A stretch of 64,000 nucleotides of DNA from Baekduia alba (GCF_028416635.1 NZ_CP114013.1:558001-622000); one strand, 5' to 3'. Positions 7,908 to 16,688 are shown, counted from the stretch's first letter. Numbers and translations: made by a program. The notes: generated from the letters alone by a model not told the origin.

Positions 7908-8675
7908 TCAGTCGGCCAGCGCGGCCGAGAAGAACGACAGCGCCTTGCGCGTCTTCGTCGACTGGCCGCGCGCGGGCTCGATCCCGCGCTCGGCCAGGAA
8001 GCCGCGCAGCACGGCGGCGACCTGGAAGGCCTCCGGCGGCAGGCACTTCGTCGACAGCTCCAGGATGCGGGCGCCGTCCGGGTAGAGCCACAGCTCGACG
8101 ACGAGCTTGCGGTCGAAGCCCTGCGGCGTGCCCTTGATCTTCAACACGAAGATCGGGCCGAGCTGGACGAGGTCGTCGAAGGTGACGCCGTCCGGCGCGT
8201 GCGCGTCGAAGTACGCGCGCTGCTCCTTGGTGAACAGCTTGCGCAGCGGCGCGCCGGCGGCCAGCGACTCGCGCACGGGCTGGCGGGCCAGGCCCTTCAG
8301 CGAGCCGGAGCAGACGTAGCCCGTGTGCATCGCGTCGACCTCGACGACGAACTCGCGCAGGCGGCGCAGCCGCTCCGGCAGCTCGTTGGGCACGACCGGC
8401 CGCAGCTTGACCACCGTGTCGTCGCCCTTGCCCTGGATCCGCCGCGCGCGGACGACCACGCCGGCCTTCTCGAGCGTGAGGTCCGGCGTGTCGAAGAAGT
8501 GCACGAGCCGGACCTGCGCCTCGAGCGGGTCGAGGCCGAGCGCGACGATGGCGGACCGCTGCTGGGCGTCGGCGACGCTCATCTTCAGCTCGACGCTGTC
8601 GGCGTCCTCGAGCAGCGCCAGCAGCTCGACCAGCTTGTCGTCCTTGATCGCGGGTGTGGTGGCGACCGGGCTCAT
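7908..8675 (-). CDS. CYTH-like (triphosphate tunnel) domain protein
   Basis: 255 residues, soluble. The pattern fits the CYTH superfamily: an N-terminal strand with an E-x-K remnant (DSVELKMSV, where the first Glu of the usual ExExK is Ser), the FFDTPDLTLEKAGVVVRAR block and the basic strand DTVVKLRPV. Later strands (FVVEVDAM, FVLKIKG, KLVVELWLY) could complete the tunnel. Known family members hydrolyse triphosphates or make cAMP; the altered ExExK leaves activity uncertain. The gene starts at ATG 8675 and overlaps the stop of the upstream DUF7144 gene as ATGA, implying translational coupling. An unrelated beta-barrel fold is the main alternative. Confidence 0.55.
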   Translation of the reverse strand: MSPVATTPAIKDDKLVELLALLEDADSVELKMSVADAQQRSAIVALGLDPLEAQVRLVHFFDTPDLTLEKAGVVVRARRIQGKGDDTVVKLRPVVPNELPERLRRLREFVVEVDAMHTGYVCSGSLKGLARQPVRESLAAGAPLRKLFTKEQRAYFDAHAPDGVTFDDLVQLGPIFVLKIKGTPQGFDRKLVVELWLYPDGARILELSTKCLPPEAFQVAAVLRGFLAERGIEPARGQSTKTRKALSFFSAALAD

Positions 8676-9121
8676 GCCGAGCCCCAGGCGACGGTCAGCT
8701 CGTACAGGATGACGACGTCGAGCGCGATGACGACGATCGCGACGATCGGGAAGGCCGACGCGACCGGGAACATCAGGATCGCGTGGAGCGTCACGAAGCC
8801 CACGGCGGCCCAGCGCGCGACGCCCATCTGCAGCGCGAGGCCGATCCCGGTCAGCACCATCACGATCCCGGTGACGATCCCGACCCAGCCCCAGGCGGTG
8901 AGGTCCCAGATCGCGGGGCCGCCGCTGCCGCCGACGGTGACGACCTTGTCGTTGAGGACCGCGGCGAACCCGAAGACGATGGTCATGCCGCCGCTCATGA
9001 ACAGCGTGACGGCGGCGAACAGGACCCAGCCGCTCGGGAACGCCGACCGCCGGGCGGCGAGCTCGCGATCGGTGGCGGAGGGCGTCGCGGTGAGGGGCGT
9101 GCCGTGCGGGGTGGAGGCCAT
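8672..9121 (-). CDS. DUF7144-type four-helix membrane protein
   Basis: 149 residues from ATG 9121; an in-frame ATG at 9166 would add 15 residues and cannot be excluded. Four membrane helices are clear (WVLFAAVTLFMSGGMTIVFG; LTAWGWVGIVTGIVMVLTGI; WAAVGFVTLHAILMF; FPIVAIVVIALDVVILYELT). The LTAWGW motif after helix 1 and the alternating helix/loop layout match the small actinobacterial DUF7144 membrane family, whose function is unknown. The N-terminus is Thr/Ser/Pro-rich. Its stop overlaps the start of the CYTH-like gene. Confidence 0.75.
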   Translation of the reverse strand: MASTPHGTPLTATPSATDRELAARRSAFPSGWVLFAAVTLFMSGGMTIVFGFAAVLNDKVVTVGGSGGPAIWDLTAWGWVGIVTGIVMVLTGIGLALQMGVARWAAVGFVTLHAILMFPVASAFPIVAIVVIALDVVILYELTVAWGSA

Positions 9122-9191
9122 GTCCGACGACGCTCCCGCGCGCCCGGGCGGGAGAGCATCACCCACTTCGGGTGAACTGCGGTTACCCGCC

Positions 9192-9747
9192 CCGGAAGGC
9201 CGAGCGCCAGCACCACCGCGACGAACATCGACAGCAGCGTCCCCAGCGACACATGGACCCGCCGGTCACCCACCTCGTGCGGCGCGGGTGGAAGCGCGGC
9301 GTCGCGGCGCTGACCGTCTTCGCGGGTCTGTTCGCCGCGGCCGTCGTGCTCGTGCTCGTGACCGCCGGGCCGCTGTGGGACCAGATCGTCGAGCTCGTCC
9401 ACGCGCTGCCCGGCTACTGGGACCAGCTGACGCACACCGACGGGTTCCAGCAGTGGATCGGGACCGCCGACGCCGACGACCAGATCAAGCAGGGGCTGAA
9501 GGAGCTCACGTCCGGGCTGCCCGACGCGGCGACGGCGATCCTCGGGATCGCGGGCGGGATCTTCGGCGGCGTGCTGTCGCTGGTGACGCTGACGTTCCTC
9601 GCGCTGTTCCTGCTGATGGAGCGCCCGACGATCACCGACTGGCTGTTCGGCTTCGCGCCGCCGGAGGCCGAGCAGCGCTGGCGGCCGATTCTGGAGGAGT
9701 CGGTCGGCGCGATCTCCTCGTCGCTGATCGGCAACGTCGCGATCTAG
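9192..9747 (+). pseudogene. AI-2E family transporter remnant with inverted N-terminal segment
   Basis: From 9253 the plus strand reads MDPPVTHLVRRGWKRGVAAL, a membrane helix, a soluble section and further helices ending at SSLIGNVAI-stop. This is the first half of an AI-2E family permease (usually about 350 residues), with the C-terminal half missing. The bases just upstream (about 9192-9250) encode the preceding family segment only on the opposite strand (SLGTLLSMFVAVVLALG). Turned round, it would read straight into MDPPVTHL. This looks like a small inversion inside the gene. The far N-terminus is also missing. A short peptide could still be made from ATG 9253, but the gene is not a functional transporter. 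Confidence 0.8.
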
Positions 9748-9752
9748 GACAC

Positions 9753-9758
9753 TAGGAT
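9753..9758 (+). promoter_or_regulatory. Putative leaderless -10 box (TAGGAT)
   Basis: TAGGAT lies 8 bases before ATG 9767 of the YbaK-type gene; no Shine-Dalgarno is seen. Confidence 0.45.
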
Positions 9759-9766
9759 CGGCGTCC

Positions 9767-10231
9767 ATGGCCGGCCGCCAGACCCCCGCGACGCGCGCCG
9801 CCGAGCAGGCGGGCATCGCCTACACCTTGCACGAGTACGACCACGACCCGCGCGCGGCGTCCTACGCCGGCGAGGCCGCCGCGGTGCTCGGGCTCGACCC
9901 TGAGCGCGTGTTCAAGACGCTCGTGGTCGCCGTCGACGACGACCTCGCGGTCGCGATCGTCCCGGCGGCCGACCAGCTCGACCTCAAGGCCGTCGGCAAG
10001 CGCGCCGCCCTGGCCGACACGGCGCGCGCCGAGAAGGTGACGGGTTACGTGGCGGGCGGGATCTCGCCGCTGGGCCAGCGCCGTGCGTTGCCGACGTTCC
10101 TCGACGAGACCGCGGAGCTGTTCGACACCATCTTCGTGTCGGCCGGTCGGCGCGGGCTGGAGATCGAGCTGGCGCCGAGCGACCTGGTGGCCTTGACCGG
10201 GGCCGACGTCCGGCCGCTGGCGCGTTCATGA
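9767..10231 (+). CDS. ybaK: YbaK-type Cys-tRNA(Pro)/aminoacyl-tRNA deacylase
   Basis: 154 residues, the usual length for the YbaK/ProX family. It keeps the family landmarks: the N-terminal TPATRAAEQAGIAYTLHEYDHD, the catalytic lysine region RVFKTLVV, the KAVGKRAALAD segment and the GGISPLGQ loop followed by LPTFLDE. These enzymes clear Cys wrongly attached to tRNA(Pro) in the cytoplasm. The stop overlaps the start of the following epimerase (ATGA), so the two are probably co-translated although their functions are unrelated. Confidence 0.9.
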   Translation: MAGRQTPATRAAEQAGIAYTLHEYDHDPRAASYAGEAAAVLGLDPERVFKTLVVAVDDDLAVAIVPAADQLDLKAVGKRAALADTARAEKVTGYVAGGISPLGQRRALPTFLDETAELFDTIFVSAGRRGLEIELAPSDLVALTGADVRPLARS

Positions 10232-11199
10232 AGGTCTTCATCACCGGCGCCCGCGGGTTCATCGGGGCGGCGCTGGCGCGGCGGTACGCGGCGGGCGGCC
10301 ACGACGTGCGGGGCGTCGACGTGGCGGCGTCGTCCGATGGCGCGATCGTCGCGGGCGACATCGCTGCGCCCGGCGCCTGGCAGGACCGCGCCGCCGGCTG
10401 CGACCTCGTGATCCACACGGCCGCGATCGTCTCGATGCGCGGCGACGACCCCGGCGCGGTCTGGCGGGTCAACGCGCTGGGGTCGCGGCACGTGCTCGAC
10501 GCCGCGGTGCGCGGCGGCGCGCGTCGCGTCGTCCACCTCAGCTCGGTCACCGTCTTCGGGTTCGCGTTCCCGGACGGCGTCGACGAGGCGTATCCGACCC
10601 GGCCCAACGGCGTGCCGTACGTCGACACCAAGGTCGCGAGCGAGGCGCTGGTGCTGCGCGCGCACGCCGCCGGCGAGGTGCCGTGCACGATCGTCCGGCC
10701 CGGCGACGTCTACGGCCCGGGCTCGCGGCCGTGGACGATCCTGCCGGTCGAGGAGCTCAAGCGGCGCCGGTTCATCCTGCCGGCGCGCGGGCGGGGGATC
10801 TTCAGTCCCGTGTACATCGACAACCTGGTCGACGGGATCGTCGCGGCGGCGGGGAGCGCGGCGGCGGCCGGCGGGGTGTTCACGCTCACCGACGGTGTCG
10901 GCGTGACGACCGCGGAGTTCTTCGGGCACTACGCGCGCCTGCTCGGACGCCGGCTGCCGACGGTCCCGACGCCCGTCGCCACGCGCCTGGCCTCCGCCGC
11001 CGCGTTCGCCGCCCGCGGGCAGACCGAGGTCAACGCGGCGGCCGCCCGCTACCTCGCCCGGACCGGGACGTACTCCATCGCCCGCGCGCGGGAGACGTTC
11101 GGCTACGCGCCGCGCTACGACCTGGAGGAGGGCATGGCGCGCACGGAGTGGTGGCTGCGCGAGCAGGGCCTCGTGCGACGCCACACCTCGCGCGACTGA
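10228..11199 (+). CDS. NAD-dependent epimerase/dehydratase (extended SDR)
   Basis: 323 residues. The Rossmann nucleotide motif TGARGFIG is at residues 6-13, followed by the acidic residue at the end of beta-2 (GVDVAA). The active-site YxxxK is YVDTK, with the preceding serines in HLSSVTVFG. RPGDVYGPGS is the usual substrate-side motif after the catalytic helix. The C-terminal half is the substrate domain. It probably acts on a nucleotide sugar or a 3-beta-hydroxysteroid-like substrate; the sequence does not decide which. It overlaps the ybaK stop by four bases. Confidence 0.85.
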   Translation: MKVFITGARGFIGAALARRYAAGGHDVRGVDVAASSDGAIVAGDIAAPGAWQDRAAGCDLVIHTAAIVSMRGDDPGAVWRVNALGSRHVLDAAVRGGARRVVHLSSVTVFGFAFPDGVDEAYPTRPNGVPYVDTKVASEALVLRAHAAGEVPCTIVRPGDVYGPGSRPWTILPVEELKRRRFILPARGRGIFSPVYIDNLVDGIVAAAGSAAAAGGVFTLTDGVGVTTAEFFGHYARLLGRRLPTVPTPVATRLASAAAFAARGQTEVNAAAARYLARTGTYSIARARETFGYAPRYDLEEGMARTEWWLREQGLVRRHTSRD

Positions 11200-11251
11200 G
11201 CGGCGCCGCGTAGTCCACCACCTTGCTCCAGCGCGGCGGCCCGCGGCGAAG

Positions 11252-11257
11252 TAGCCT
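11252..11257 (+). promoter_or_regulatory. Putative leaderless -10 box (TAGCCT)
   Basis: TAGCCT ends 6 bases before ATG 11264 of the aminotransferase gene, with no Shine-Dalgarno. Confidence 0.5.
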
Positions 11258-11263
11258 CGCCGG

Positions 11264-12628
11264 ATGGCCGACCTCGATCGCATCCGCCTCGCTGCCCTCC
11301 TGGCGCGGGAGCGCGCGGAGTTCGCCGCGTCGCACCCGCGCTCGCTCGAGCTGTCCCGGCGGGCGCGCGGCGCGCTGCTGCACGGCGTGCCGATGCCGTG
11401 GATGGCGAAGTGGGCGGGCGGCGCGCCGGTGTTCCTTGCCGAGGCGCGCGGCGCGCGGGTGACCGACGTCGACGGCCACGAGTACGTCGACGTCGCGCTC
11501 GGCGACACCGGCTCGATGCCGGGCCACTCGCCGCAGCCGACGGTCGACGCGATCGTCGCGCGCGTCGCGGGCCGCGGCGGCATCACCACCATGATGCCCA
11601 CCGAGGACGCGATCGCGGTCGGGGAGGAGCTCGGCCGGCGCTTCGGCGTCCCGGCCTGGCAGTTCGCGCTGAGCGCGACCGACGCCAACCGCTTCGCGCT
11701 GCGCATGGCCCGCCAGGTGCAGCGCCGCGGCAAGATCATGATCTTCCTGCACGCCTACCACGGCACGGTCGACGAGACGGTCGCGACGCTCGACGACCAA
11801 GGCAAGGTCATTGCCCGCGACGGCAACGTCGGCGCGCCGGTCGATCCGGCGCTCACGACCAAGGTGGTGCCCTTCAACGACCTCGACGCGGTGCGCGCCG
11901 CCCTGGCGCCGCGCGACGTCGCGGTCGTGCTCGCCGAGCCGGCGATGACGAACGTCGGCATGGTCCTGCCCACCGACGGGTTCTTGAAGGGGTTGGAGGA
12001 GGCGTGCGCCGACACGGGCACGCTGCTGATCTACGACGAGACCCACACGATGTCGATGGGTCCGGGCGGCTGCGTGCGCGCGTGGGGGCTGGCGCCCGAC
12101 GCGGTGACGCTCGGCAAGGCGCTGGGCGCCGGCGTCCCGATCGGCGCCTACGGGCTGAGCGCGGAGCTGCGCGACCGCGTCCTGGCCGACGACGAGGGCG
12201 ACTACCTGGACTGGGGCGGCGTGGGCGGCACGCTCGCCGGCAACGCGCTGTCGGTCGCCGCGGCGCGCGCGACGCTGGAGCACGTGCTGACCGAGGAGGC
12301 GTACGCGTCGATGCTGTTCACCGGCCAGCGCTACGTCGCGGGCGTGCGCGCGGTGTTCGCCAAGCACGGCGCGCCGTGGCACGTCGTCGGGCTCGGCGCG
12401 CGGGCGGAGTTCGGCTACACGCCGGCGCCGCACGCGACCGGCGGCGACGCGCACGCCGCGATCGACCCGCTGCTCGACGACCTGATCCACGCCGCGCTGC
12501 TCAACCGCGGCGTCATGCTGACGCCGTTTCACAACATGGCGCTGATGGGCCCGACGACCACGGTCGAGGACGCCGACCGCGTGGTCGGGGCCCTCGACGC
12601 GATCGTCGGGGAGATCTTCGGGTCCTAG
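11264..12628 (+). CDS. Class III PLP-dependent aminotransferase (glutamate-1-semialdehyde aminomutase-like)
   Basis: 454 residues. The family is clear from DVDGHEYVDVALGDTGSMPGH near the N-terminus, the PLP aspartate block LLIYDETHTMSMGPGG and the PLP lysine in VTLGKALGAGVPIGAYG. YDETHT is typical of the glutamate-1-semialdehyde 2,1-aminomutase branch and its amino-acid transaminase relatives. The usual acceptor-binding SGTEA-type motif appears as LSATDAN, so the substrate is unusual or different; true heme-pathway HemL is not claimed. It converges with the NHL-repeat gene, leaving 10 bases between stops. Confidence 0.85.
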   Translation: MADLDRIRLAALLARERAEFAASHPRSLELSRRARGALLHGVPMPWMAKWAGGAPVFLAEARGARVTDVDGHEYVDVALGDTGSMPGHSPQPTVDAIVARVAGRGGITTMMPTEDAIAVGEELGRRFGVPAWQFALSATDANRFALRMARQVQRRGKIMIFLHAYHGTVDETVATLDDQGKVIARDGNVGAPVDPALTTKVVPFNDLDAVRAALAPRDVAVVLAEPAMTNVGMVLPTDGFLKGLEEACADTGTLLIYDETHTMSMGPGGCVRAWGLAPDAVTLGKALGAGVPIGAYGLSAELRDRVLADDEGDYLDWGGVGGTLAGNALSVAAARATLEHVLTEEAYASMLFTGQRYVAGVRAVFAKHGAPWHVVGLGARAEFGYTPAPHATGGDAHAAIDPLLDDLIHAALLNRGVMLTPFHNMALMGPTTTVEDADRVVGALDAIVGEIFGS

Positions 12629-12638
12629 GGGCGGCGGC

Positions 12639-14909
12639 CTATGCGGTCGCCTGGATCCGCTCGGTCTCGCTCGTCGGCTGGCCGGCGGCCGCGGTCGCGG
12701 CGAGCTGCAGCGTGACGTCCAGGCCCTTGCGACCGGCGAGCGCCTTCTTCAGCTTCGCCGCCTGCGTCTTGGTGATCGTCAGGCGCACGATCTTCGACGT
12801 GCCCGCCGGGATGTTCACCTTGATCGGCGGCAGGTCGATCGACACCGGCTTGACGACCTTCTTCTTCTTGCCCTTGCCCACGGTCTTGGGCGTGCCGCGC
12901 TGGACGATCGTCGCCGTCGCGGTCAGGTCGCACGTCGTGTCGCAGCCGATCCGGACCGGCAGGTTGCGGGCGGTCAGCACGCCGGCCTGGCGCAGGATCT
13001 TGACGCTCAGCTGCGGGCCGAGCGGCTCGGGCAGCGTCGGGAGCTTCAGGACCGGCGGGCCGGCGGGCGCGGCGAGCAGGCCGCAGCCGGCGGGCGCCAC
13101 GTTGGTGGAGAGCTGGAAGGTCGACACGCGGTTGTTCTCGCTGTCGGTCACCGTCAGCTTGTTGTTGCAGTCGACCGCGACGCCCGTCGGGTGGATGAAC
13201 TCGCCGTCGCCGATCCCGCGCGTGCCCATCGACAGCAGGCGCTCGCCGTTGGGGCCGAACTGCTGGACGCGGTTGTTGCCACGGTCGGCGACCCACAGGT
13301 TCCCGCTCGGGTCCAGGGCGATCTGCGCGGGCGCGTTGAGCTTGCCGAGCTTGGAGCCGGTGCCGCCGAAGTCGTCGAGCTCGGTCCCGGCGTTGTCGTA
13401 GACGCGGATGTGGTTCGCCGAGTCCGCGACGTAGAACTTGGAGCCGTCGGGCGTGACCGCGACGCCGCGCGGCGACGCCTCGGTCGGGAACGAGCCGAGG
13501 TAGGCGCCGGCCGTGCTGAAGCGCGCGACGCGGTCGTTGCCGTAGTCGGCGACCGCGATGTTCCCGGCGCCGTCGATCGCGATCGCCTGGGGCGACTGGA
13601 GCTGGCCGGGGCCGGTGCCCTCGGAGCCGATCGTGCGCGGCGACTGCGCGGTGGCGCGGTCGAAGACGACGATCCGGCTGCGGCGGGCGTCCAGGACGTA
13701 GCCGTTGCCGGCGCCGTCGAAGGCGACGCCGACCGGGTCGGGCAGGACGGTCGGGCCCGGGTTGGGCGAGCCCCAGACGGTGGCGACGGAGCCGTCCGGG
13801 TTCAGGAGCTGGACGCGGCCGTTGACCGAGTCGGTCACCGCGCGCAGCCCGGCGGCGTCGGCGGCGACGCCGAGCGGCGCGTCGAACTGGCCGGTCGCGC
13901 GGCCGGAGGTCCCGAACGAGCGCTTGAGCGTGCCGGAGGCGTCGAAGACGTCGACGCGGTCGTTGCCGGTGTTGGCGACGAACAGCTCGCCGGCGTTGTT
14001 GGTGGCCGCGCCGCGCGGATAGGCGAGCTGGCCGGGCGCCGTGCCGTAGGAGCCCCAGCGGGCCTTGTACTGGTACTTGGTCGCCGGCGTGGAGTAGCGG
14101 ACGATCCGCTGGTTCATGTCGTCGGCGACGAAGACGCGGCCCTGCGGGTCGATCGCGACGCCGTAGGGGAAGTTGAGCTGGCCCGGTCCGGCGCCCTGGC
14201 CGAGGCCGATCGACGCGAGCAGGTGGCCGCCGGTGTCGAACGCGGCGACGCGATGGTGCTGGTCGTCGGCGACGAGCATGCGCGTGCCGCGGACGGCGAC
14301 GCCGCGCGGGTTCTGCAGGGTGCCGGGCGGGACGATCTCGGACCCGTTGTTGCCGTCGGCGGCGAAGCGCACCACGCGGTCGTTGCCGGTGTCGACGATG
14401 TACAGCGTCGAGCCGGCCGCCGCGAGGCCGCCGCCGGCCGCCGCGTCGTTGCCGCCGCCGGCGCCGAAGTGGAACTTGCCGAGGTCGGCGCCCGAGCCGC
14501 CCCACGAGCCGATCAGGTCACCGGTGTTGGTGAAGCGGACGATGCGGTTGGAGCTGCCGTCGGCGACGACGACCTGGTTGTCGCCGGTGACGGCGACCGC
14601 GCCGATCGCGCTGAGCTCCCCGGGCCGTGTCCCCGCGCTGCCGATGTCGCGCAGCCACGTGCCGTCGGGCTGGAACTGCTGGATCAGGTGCGAGCCCTGG
14701 TCGGTCACGTACACGTTGCCGTCGGGGCCGACCGCGACGGCCTGCGGGAAGCGCAGGACGCCGCCGCCGCGGGACCCGCTCTGGCCGACCGCGGAGTACG
14801 GGCACTGGGTCGTCGAGGAGGCGCCCGGGCAGTCGGCTTGCGCGCTGGCGGCCATCACGAGAAGGGCGCCGGCCGCGATCAGCGAGGGCAGGAGGCGTCG
14901 TCGGAGCAT
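12639..14909 (-). CDS. Secreted NHL-repeat beta-propeller protein
   Basis: 756 residues. A signal peptide (MLRRRLLPSLIAAGALLVMAASAQA) is followed by at least eleven NHL-like blades. Each has the signature P.gvAvd..GnvyVaD..n.Ri..f (for example FPQAVAVGPDGNVYVTD, YPRGAATNNAGELFVAN, QSPQAIAIDGAGNIAVAD). This is enough for two propellers in tandem. The last ~170 residues are a different Ala/Lys-rich domain with two cysteines (RIGCDTTCDLTATATI), resembling a beta-sandwich. NHL propellers bind proteins, RNA or glycans, and some have lyase activity; nothing here selects one. It is probably an extracellular protein. Its upstream neighbour diverges from it. Confidence 0.85.
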   Translation of the reverse strand: MLRRRLLPSLIAAGALLVMAASAQADCPGASSTTQCPYSAVGQSGSRGGGVLRFPQAVAVGPDGNVYVTDQGSHLIQQFQPDGTWLRDIGSAGTRPGELSAIGAVAVTGDNQVVVADGSSNRIVRFTNTGDLIGSWGGSGADLGKFHFGAGGGNDAAAGGGLAAAGSTLYIVDTGNDRVVRFAADGNNGSEIVPPGTLQNPRGVAVRGTRMLVADDQHHRVAAFDTGGHLLASIGLGQGAGPGQLNFPYGVAIDPQGRVFVADDMNQRIVRYSTPATKYQYKARWGSYGTAPGQLAYPRGAATNNAGELFVANTGNDRVDVFDASGTLKRSFGTSGRATGQFDAPLGVAADAAGLRAVTDSVNGRVQLLNPDGSVATVWGSPNPGPTVLPDPVGVAFDGAGNGYVLDARRSRIVVFDRATAQSPRTIGSEGTGPGQLQSPQAIAIDGAGNIAVADYGNDRVARFSTAGAYLGSFPTEASPRGVAVTPDGSKFYVADSANHIRVYDNAGTELDDFGGTGSKLGKLNAPAQIALDPSGNLWVADRGNNRVQQFGPNGERLLSMGTRGIGDGEFIHPTGVAVDCNNKLTVTDSENNRVSTFQLSTNVAPAGCGLLAAPAGPPVLKLPTLPEPLGPQLSVKILRQAGVLTARNLPVRIGCDTTCDLTATATIVQRGTPKTVGKGKKKKVVKPVSIDLPPIKVNIPAGTSKIVRLTITKTQAAKLKKALAGRKGLDVTLQLAATAAAGQPTSETERIQATA

Positions 14910-14966
14910 CGTTGTTGCAACACGCTACGAACCGGAAGTCGCGGTCTGTGCAGGTTGCGTCCCAGG

Positions 14967-14972
14967 TAGGCT
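14967..14972 (+). promoter_or_regulatory. Putative leaderless -10 box (TAGGCT)
   Basis: TAGGCT is followed by 8 bases to GTG 14981 (5 bases to the adjacent in-frame GTG 14978). It supports a start far downstream of the longest open frame. Confidence 0.45.
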
Positions 14973-14980
14973 CCGCGGTG

Positions 14981-15673
14981 GTGTCCGGGATCGGCGTCCT
15001 GCGCGAAGGGCCGCTGCATGCGGCGGTGAAGGATCTGCTGGCGCGTCCGGGGGACGCCGCGGAGGTCCGCGTCGAAGGGTTCGTGATCGATCTCGTGCGG
15101 GCGTCCGGCGAGCTGGTGGAGATCCAGACGGGCGGGTTCTCGCCGCTGGGGCACAAGCTCGACGCGCTGCTGGACGGGCACCGGATGCGGATCGTGTTCC
15201 CGGTGCCGGCCGAGCGGCGGATCGTGCGGATCGACGAGCACGGCGAGGTGCTGTCGTCGCGGCGGTCGCCGCTGCGGGGCAATGCGCTCGACGTCTTCGA
15301 TCGCCTGGTGTCGTTCCCGTCGCTGCTCGCGCATCCCAACCTCGTGGTCGAGGTGCTGCTGTGCCGGGAGGATCACGTGCGCGCGCCGGAGGCGGGGCGG
15401 TCGCGGTCCGGCCGGCGGCGTCGCGATCCGGGCGAGCGGCGGCTGGACGAGGTCGTCGGCTCGGTCGAGCTCGCCTCGCCGGCGGATGCGGCGGCGCTGC
15501 TGCCGGAGGGGCTCGGCGCGGTGGAGGCGTTCACGACGCGGGAGCTGGCGACCGCGGTCGGGTGCCGGATGATCCTCGCGCAGCGGATCGCCTACTGCCT
15601 GCGCGCGATGGAGGTCTTCGAGGACGCGGGCAAGCGGGGGCGGGCGCCGCTGCACCGGCTGGTCACGCGCTAG
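14981..15673 (+). CDS. Conserved protein with possible PD-(D/E)xK nuclease-like core
   Basis: 230 residues from GTG 14981 (GTG 14978 is equivalent). The sequence resembles a conserved hypothetical family I recall from Chloroflexi and actinobacteria (possibly DUF8091): HAAVKDLLARPGD, then VEGFVIDLVRASGELVEIQTG, RIVFPVPAERRIVRID and a C-terminal winged-helix-like FTTRELATAVGCRMILAQRIAYCLRAM. An acidic residue on one strand (VIDLV) followed by E-x-Q on the next (LVEIQTG) is the spacing of a PD-(D/E)xK nuclease core; that is inference. An Arg-rich linker (SRSGRRRRDPGERR) joins the halves. Its stop shares the CTAG tetranucleotide with the convergent transglycosylase gene. Confidence 0.65.
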   Translation: MSGIGVLREGPLHAAVKDLLARPGDAAEVRVEGFVIDLVRASGELVEIQTGGFSPLGHKLDALLDGHRMRIVFPVPAERRIVRIDEHGEVLSSRRSPLRGNALDVFDRLVSFPSLLAHPNLVVEVLLCREDHVRAPEAGRSRSGRRRRDPGERRLDEVVGSVELASPADAAALLPEGLGAVEAFTTRELATAVGCRMILAQRIAYCLRAMEVFEDAGKRGRAPLHRLVTR

Positions 15674-16611
15674 CGCTGGCGCTTCTTGGTGTTCTTCTTG
15701 GACGCCGCGAGCGCGGTGGCGTCGTCCTCGGCGGCCGGCGGCGCGGTCATCTCGGCGCGGACGGGCGCGCCCCACGCGGCGTCGACGGCGTTCTGCAGCG
15801 AGGCGTCGGTCGTGCAGTTGATGCAGAACGCGTGCTGGCCCCAGCCGATCGCCCGGGCGAGGACCTCGTTGGCGTAGTCGACGCCGGTCAGGTCGTGGCC
15901 GTAGTAGTCGTAGGCGGCGCGCCAGGCGGAGGCGTCGAGCCTGCGGCCGGCGCCGGAGTCCCGCAGCAGCGCGGCCGCGGCCATGATGGCGTCGTAGTCG
16001 TCGTAGACCGACGGATGCTTCGCGGTCTTGTGCGGGTAGTTGCTCGGCCGCGGCGCCTGCGCACCCGCGTTCTTGTACCGCGCCCACGTGGAGAGCGAGC
16101 CGCCCGCGCTGTTCTTGACGTTGAACTGCATCGGCCCGGCGCAGCAGTTCGCGAAGTTCAGGCCGTGGTAGGTCGTCGGATGCGTGCTGAACGCCGTCTC
16201 CTGCTTGTGGACCGAGGCGATCAGCAGCCAGTTGACGCCGTACGTCTTCTGGGCCTGGGCGTAGATCTCGTAGAAGCCGGAGACCCACGACGCGGGCACG
16301 TGCGCTTGGTCGTTGGTGGTGAACCGTCGCTCGTCCACGGTCTTCTGCGTGGCGCTCGGCGCGGGGGCCTGGGCGACCGGGGCGGGTGCGGAGGAGGTGG
16401 CGGCGGGAGCGGCGGAGGCGGGCGCCGGCGTGACGACCACCACCTGCGGAGCCACCGGCGGCGCGGCCTCCGCCGCCGCCGAGCTGTGCTGGTCGAACAC
16501 CCCGGAGAGCGCGAACCCGAGCAGCACCGACCCCACGGCGAGCGCAACCACCGCGACGACCATTGGCCATCGCTCTCTAGGCGGGGTGGGCAGAGACGGA
16601 ACGTGCGACAT
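15670..16611 (-). CDS. Membrane-anchored lytic transglycosylase-like protein
   Basis: 313 residues from ATG 16611; an upstream in-frame ATG at 16632 is possible. AGGAA precedes 16611 on this strand. A single membrane helix (WPMVVAVVALAVGSVLLGFAL) is followed by an Ala/Pro/Val-rich spacer of about 60 residues. The lysozyme-fold SLT-like domain comes next (YGVNWLLIASVHKQETAF with the catalytic Glu, then CCAGPMQFNV and YDAIMAAAALLRDSGAG). Two cysteine pairs (NCCAG; FCINCTT) are unusual for this fold. A basic tail ends the protein (KKNTKKRQR). It should cleave or remodel peptidoglycan outside the membrane. Confidence 0.8.
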   Translation of the reverse strand: MSHVPSLPTPPRERWPMVVAVVALAVGSVLLGFALSGVFDQHSSAAAEAAPPVAPQVVVVTPAPASAAPAATSSAPAPVAQAPAPSATQKTVDERRFTTNDQAHVPASWVSGFYEIYAQAQKTYGVNWLLIASVHKQETAFSTHPTTYHGLNFANCCAGPMQFNVKNSAGGSLSTWARYKNAGAQAPRPSNYPHKTAKHPSVYDDYDAIMAAAALLRDSGAGRRLDASAWRAAYDYYGHDLTGVDYANEVLARAIGWGQHAFCINCTTDASLQNAVDAAWGAPVRAEMTAPPAAEDDATALAASKKNTKKRQR

Positions 16612-16688
16612 CAGACGGAGGTTCCTGAGCATAGACCGCGACCCACGCTCCTTCGCCAGACCTCGGCCTCGGCACGGCGACCCGGCCG

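Noticed and set aside
7514-8137. Separate gene in the second frame across the ABC remnant
   Set aside because: Only its first ~50 codons resemble an ABC ATPase tail; the rest is out-of-frame Arg/Ala sequence over the permease remnant and the antisense of the CYTH-like gene.
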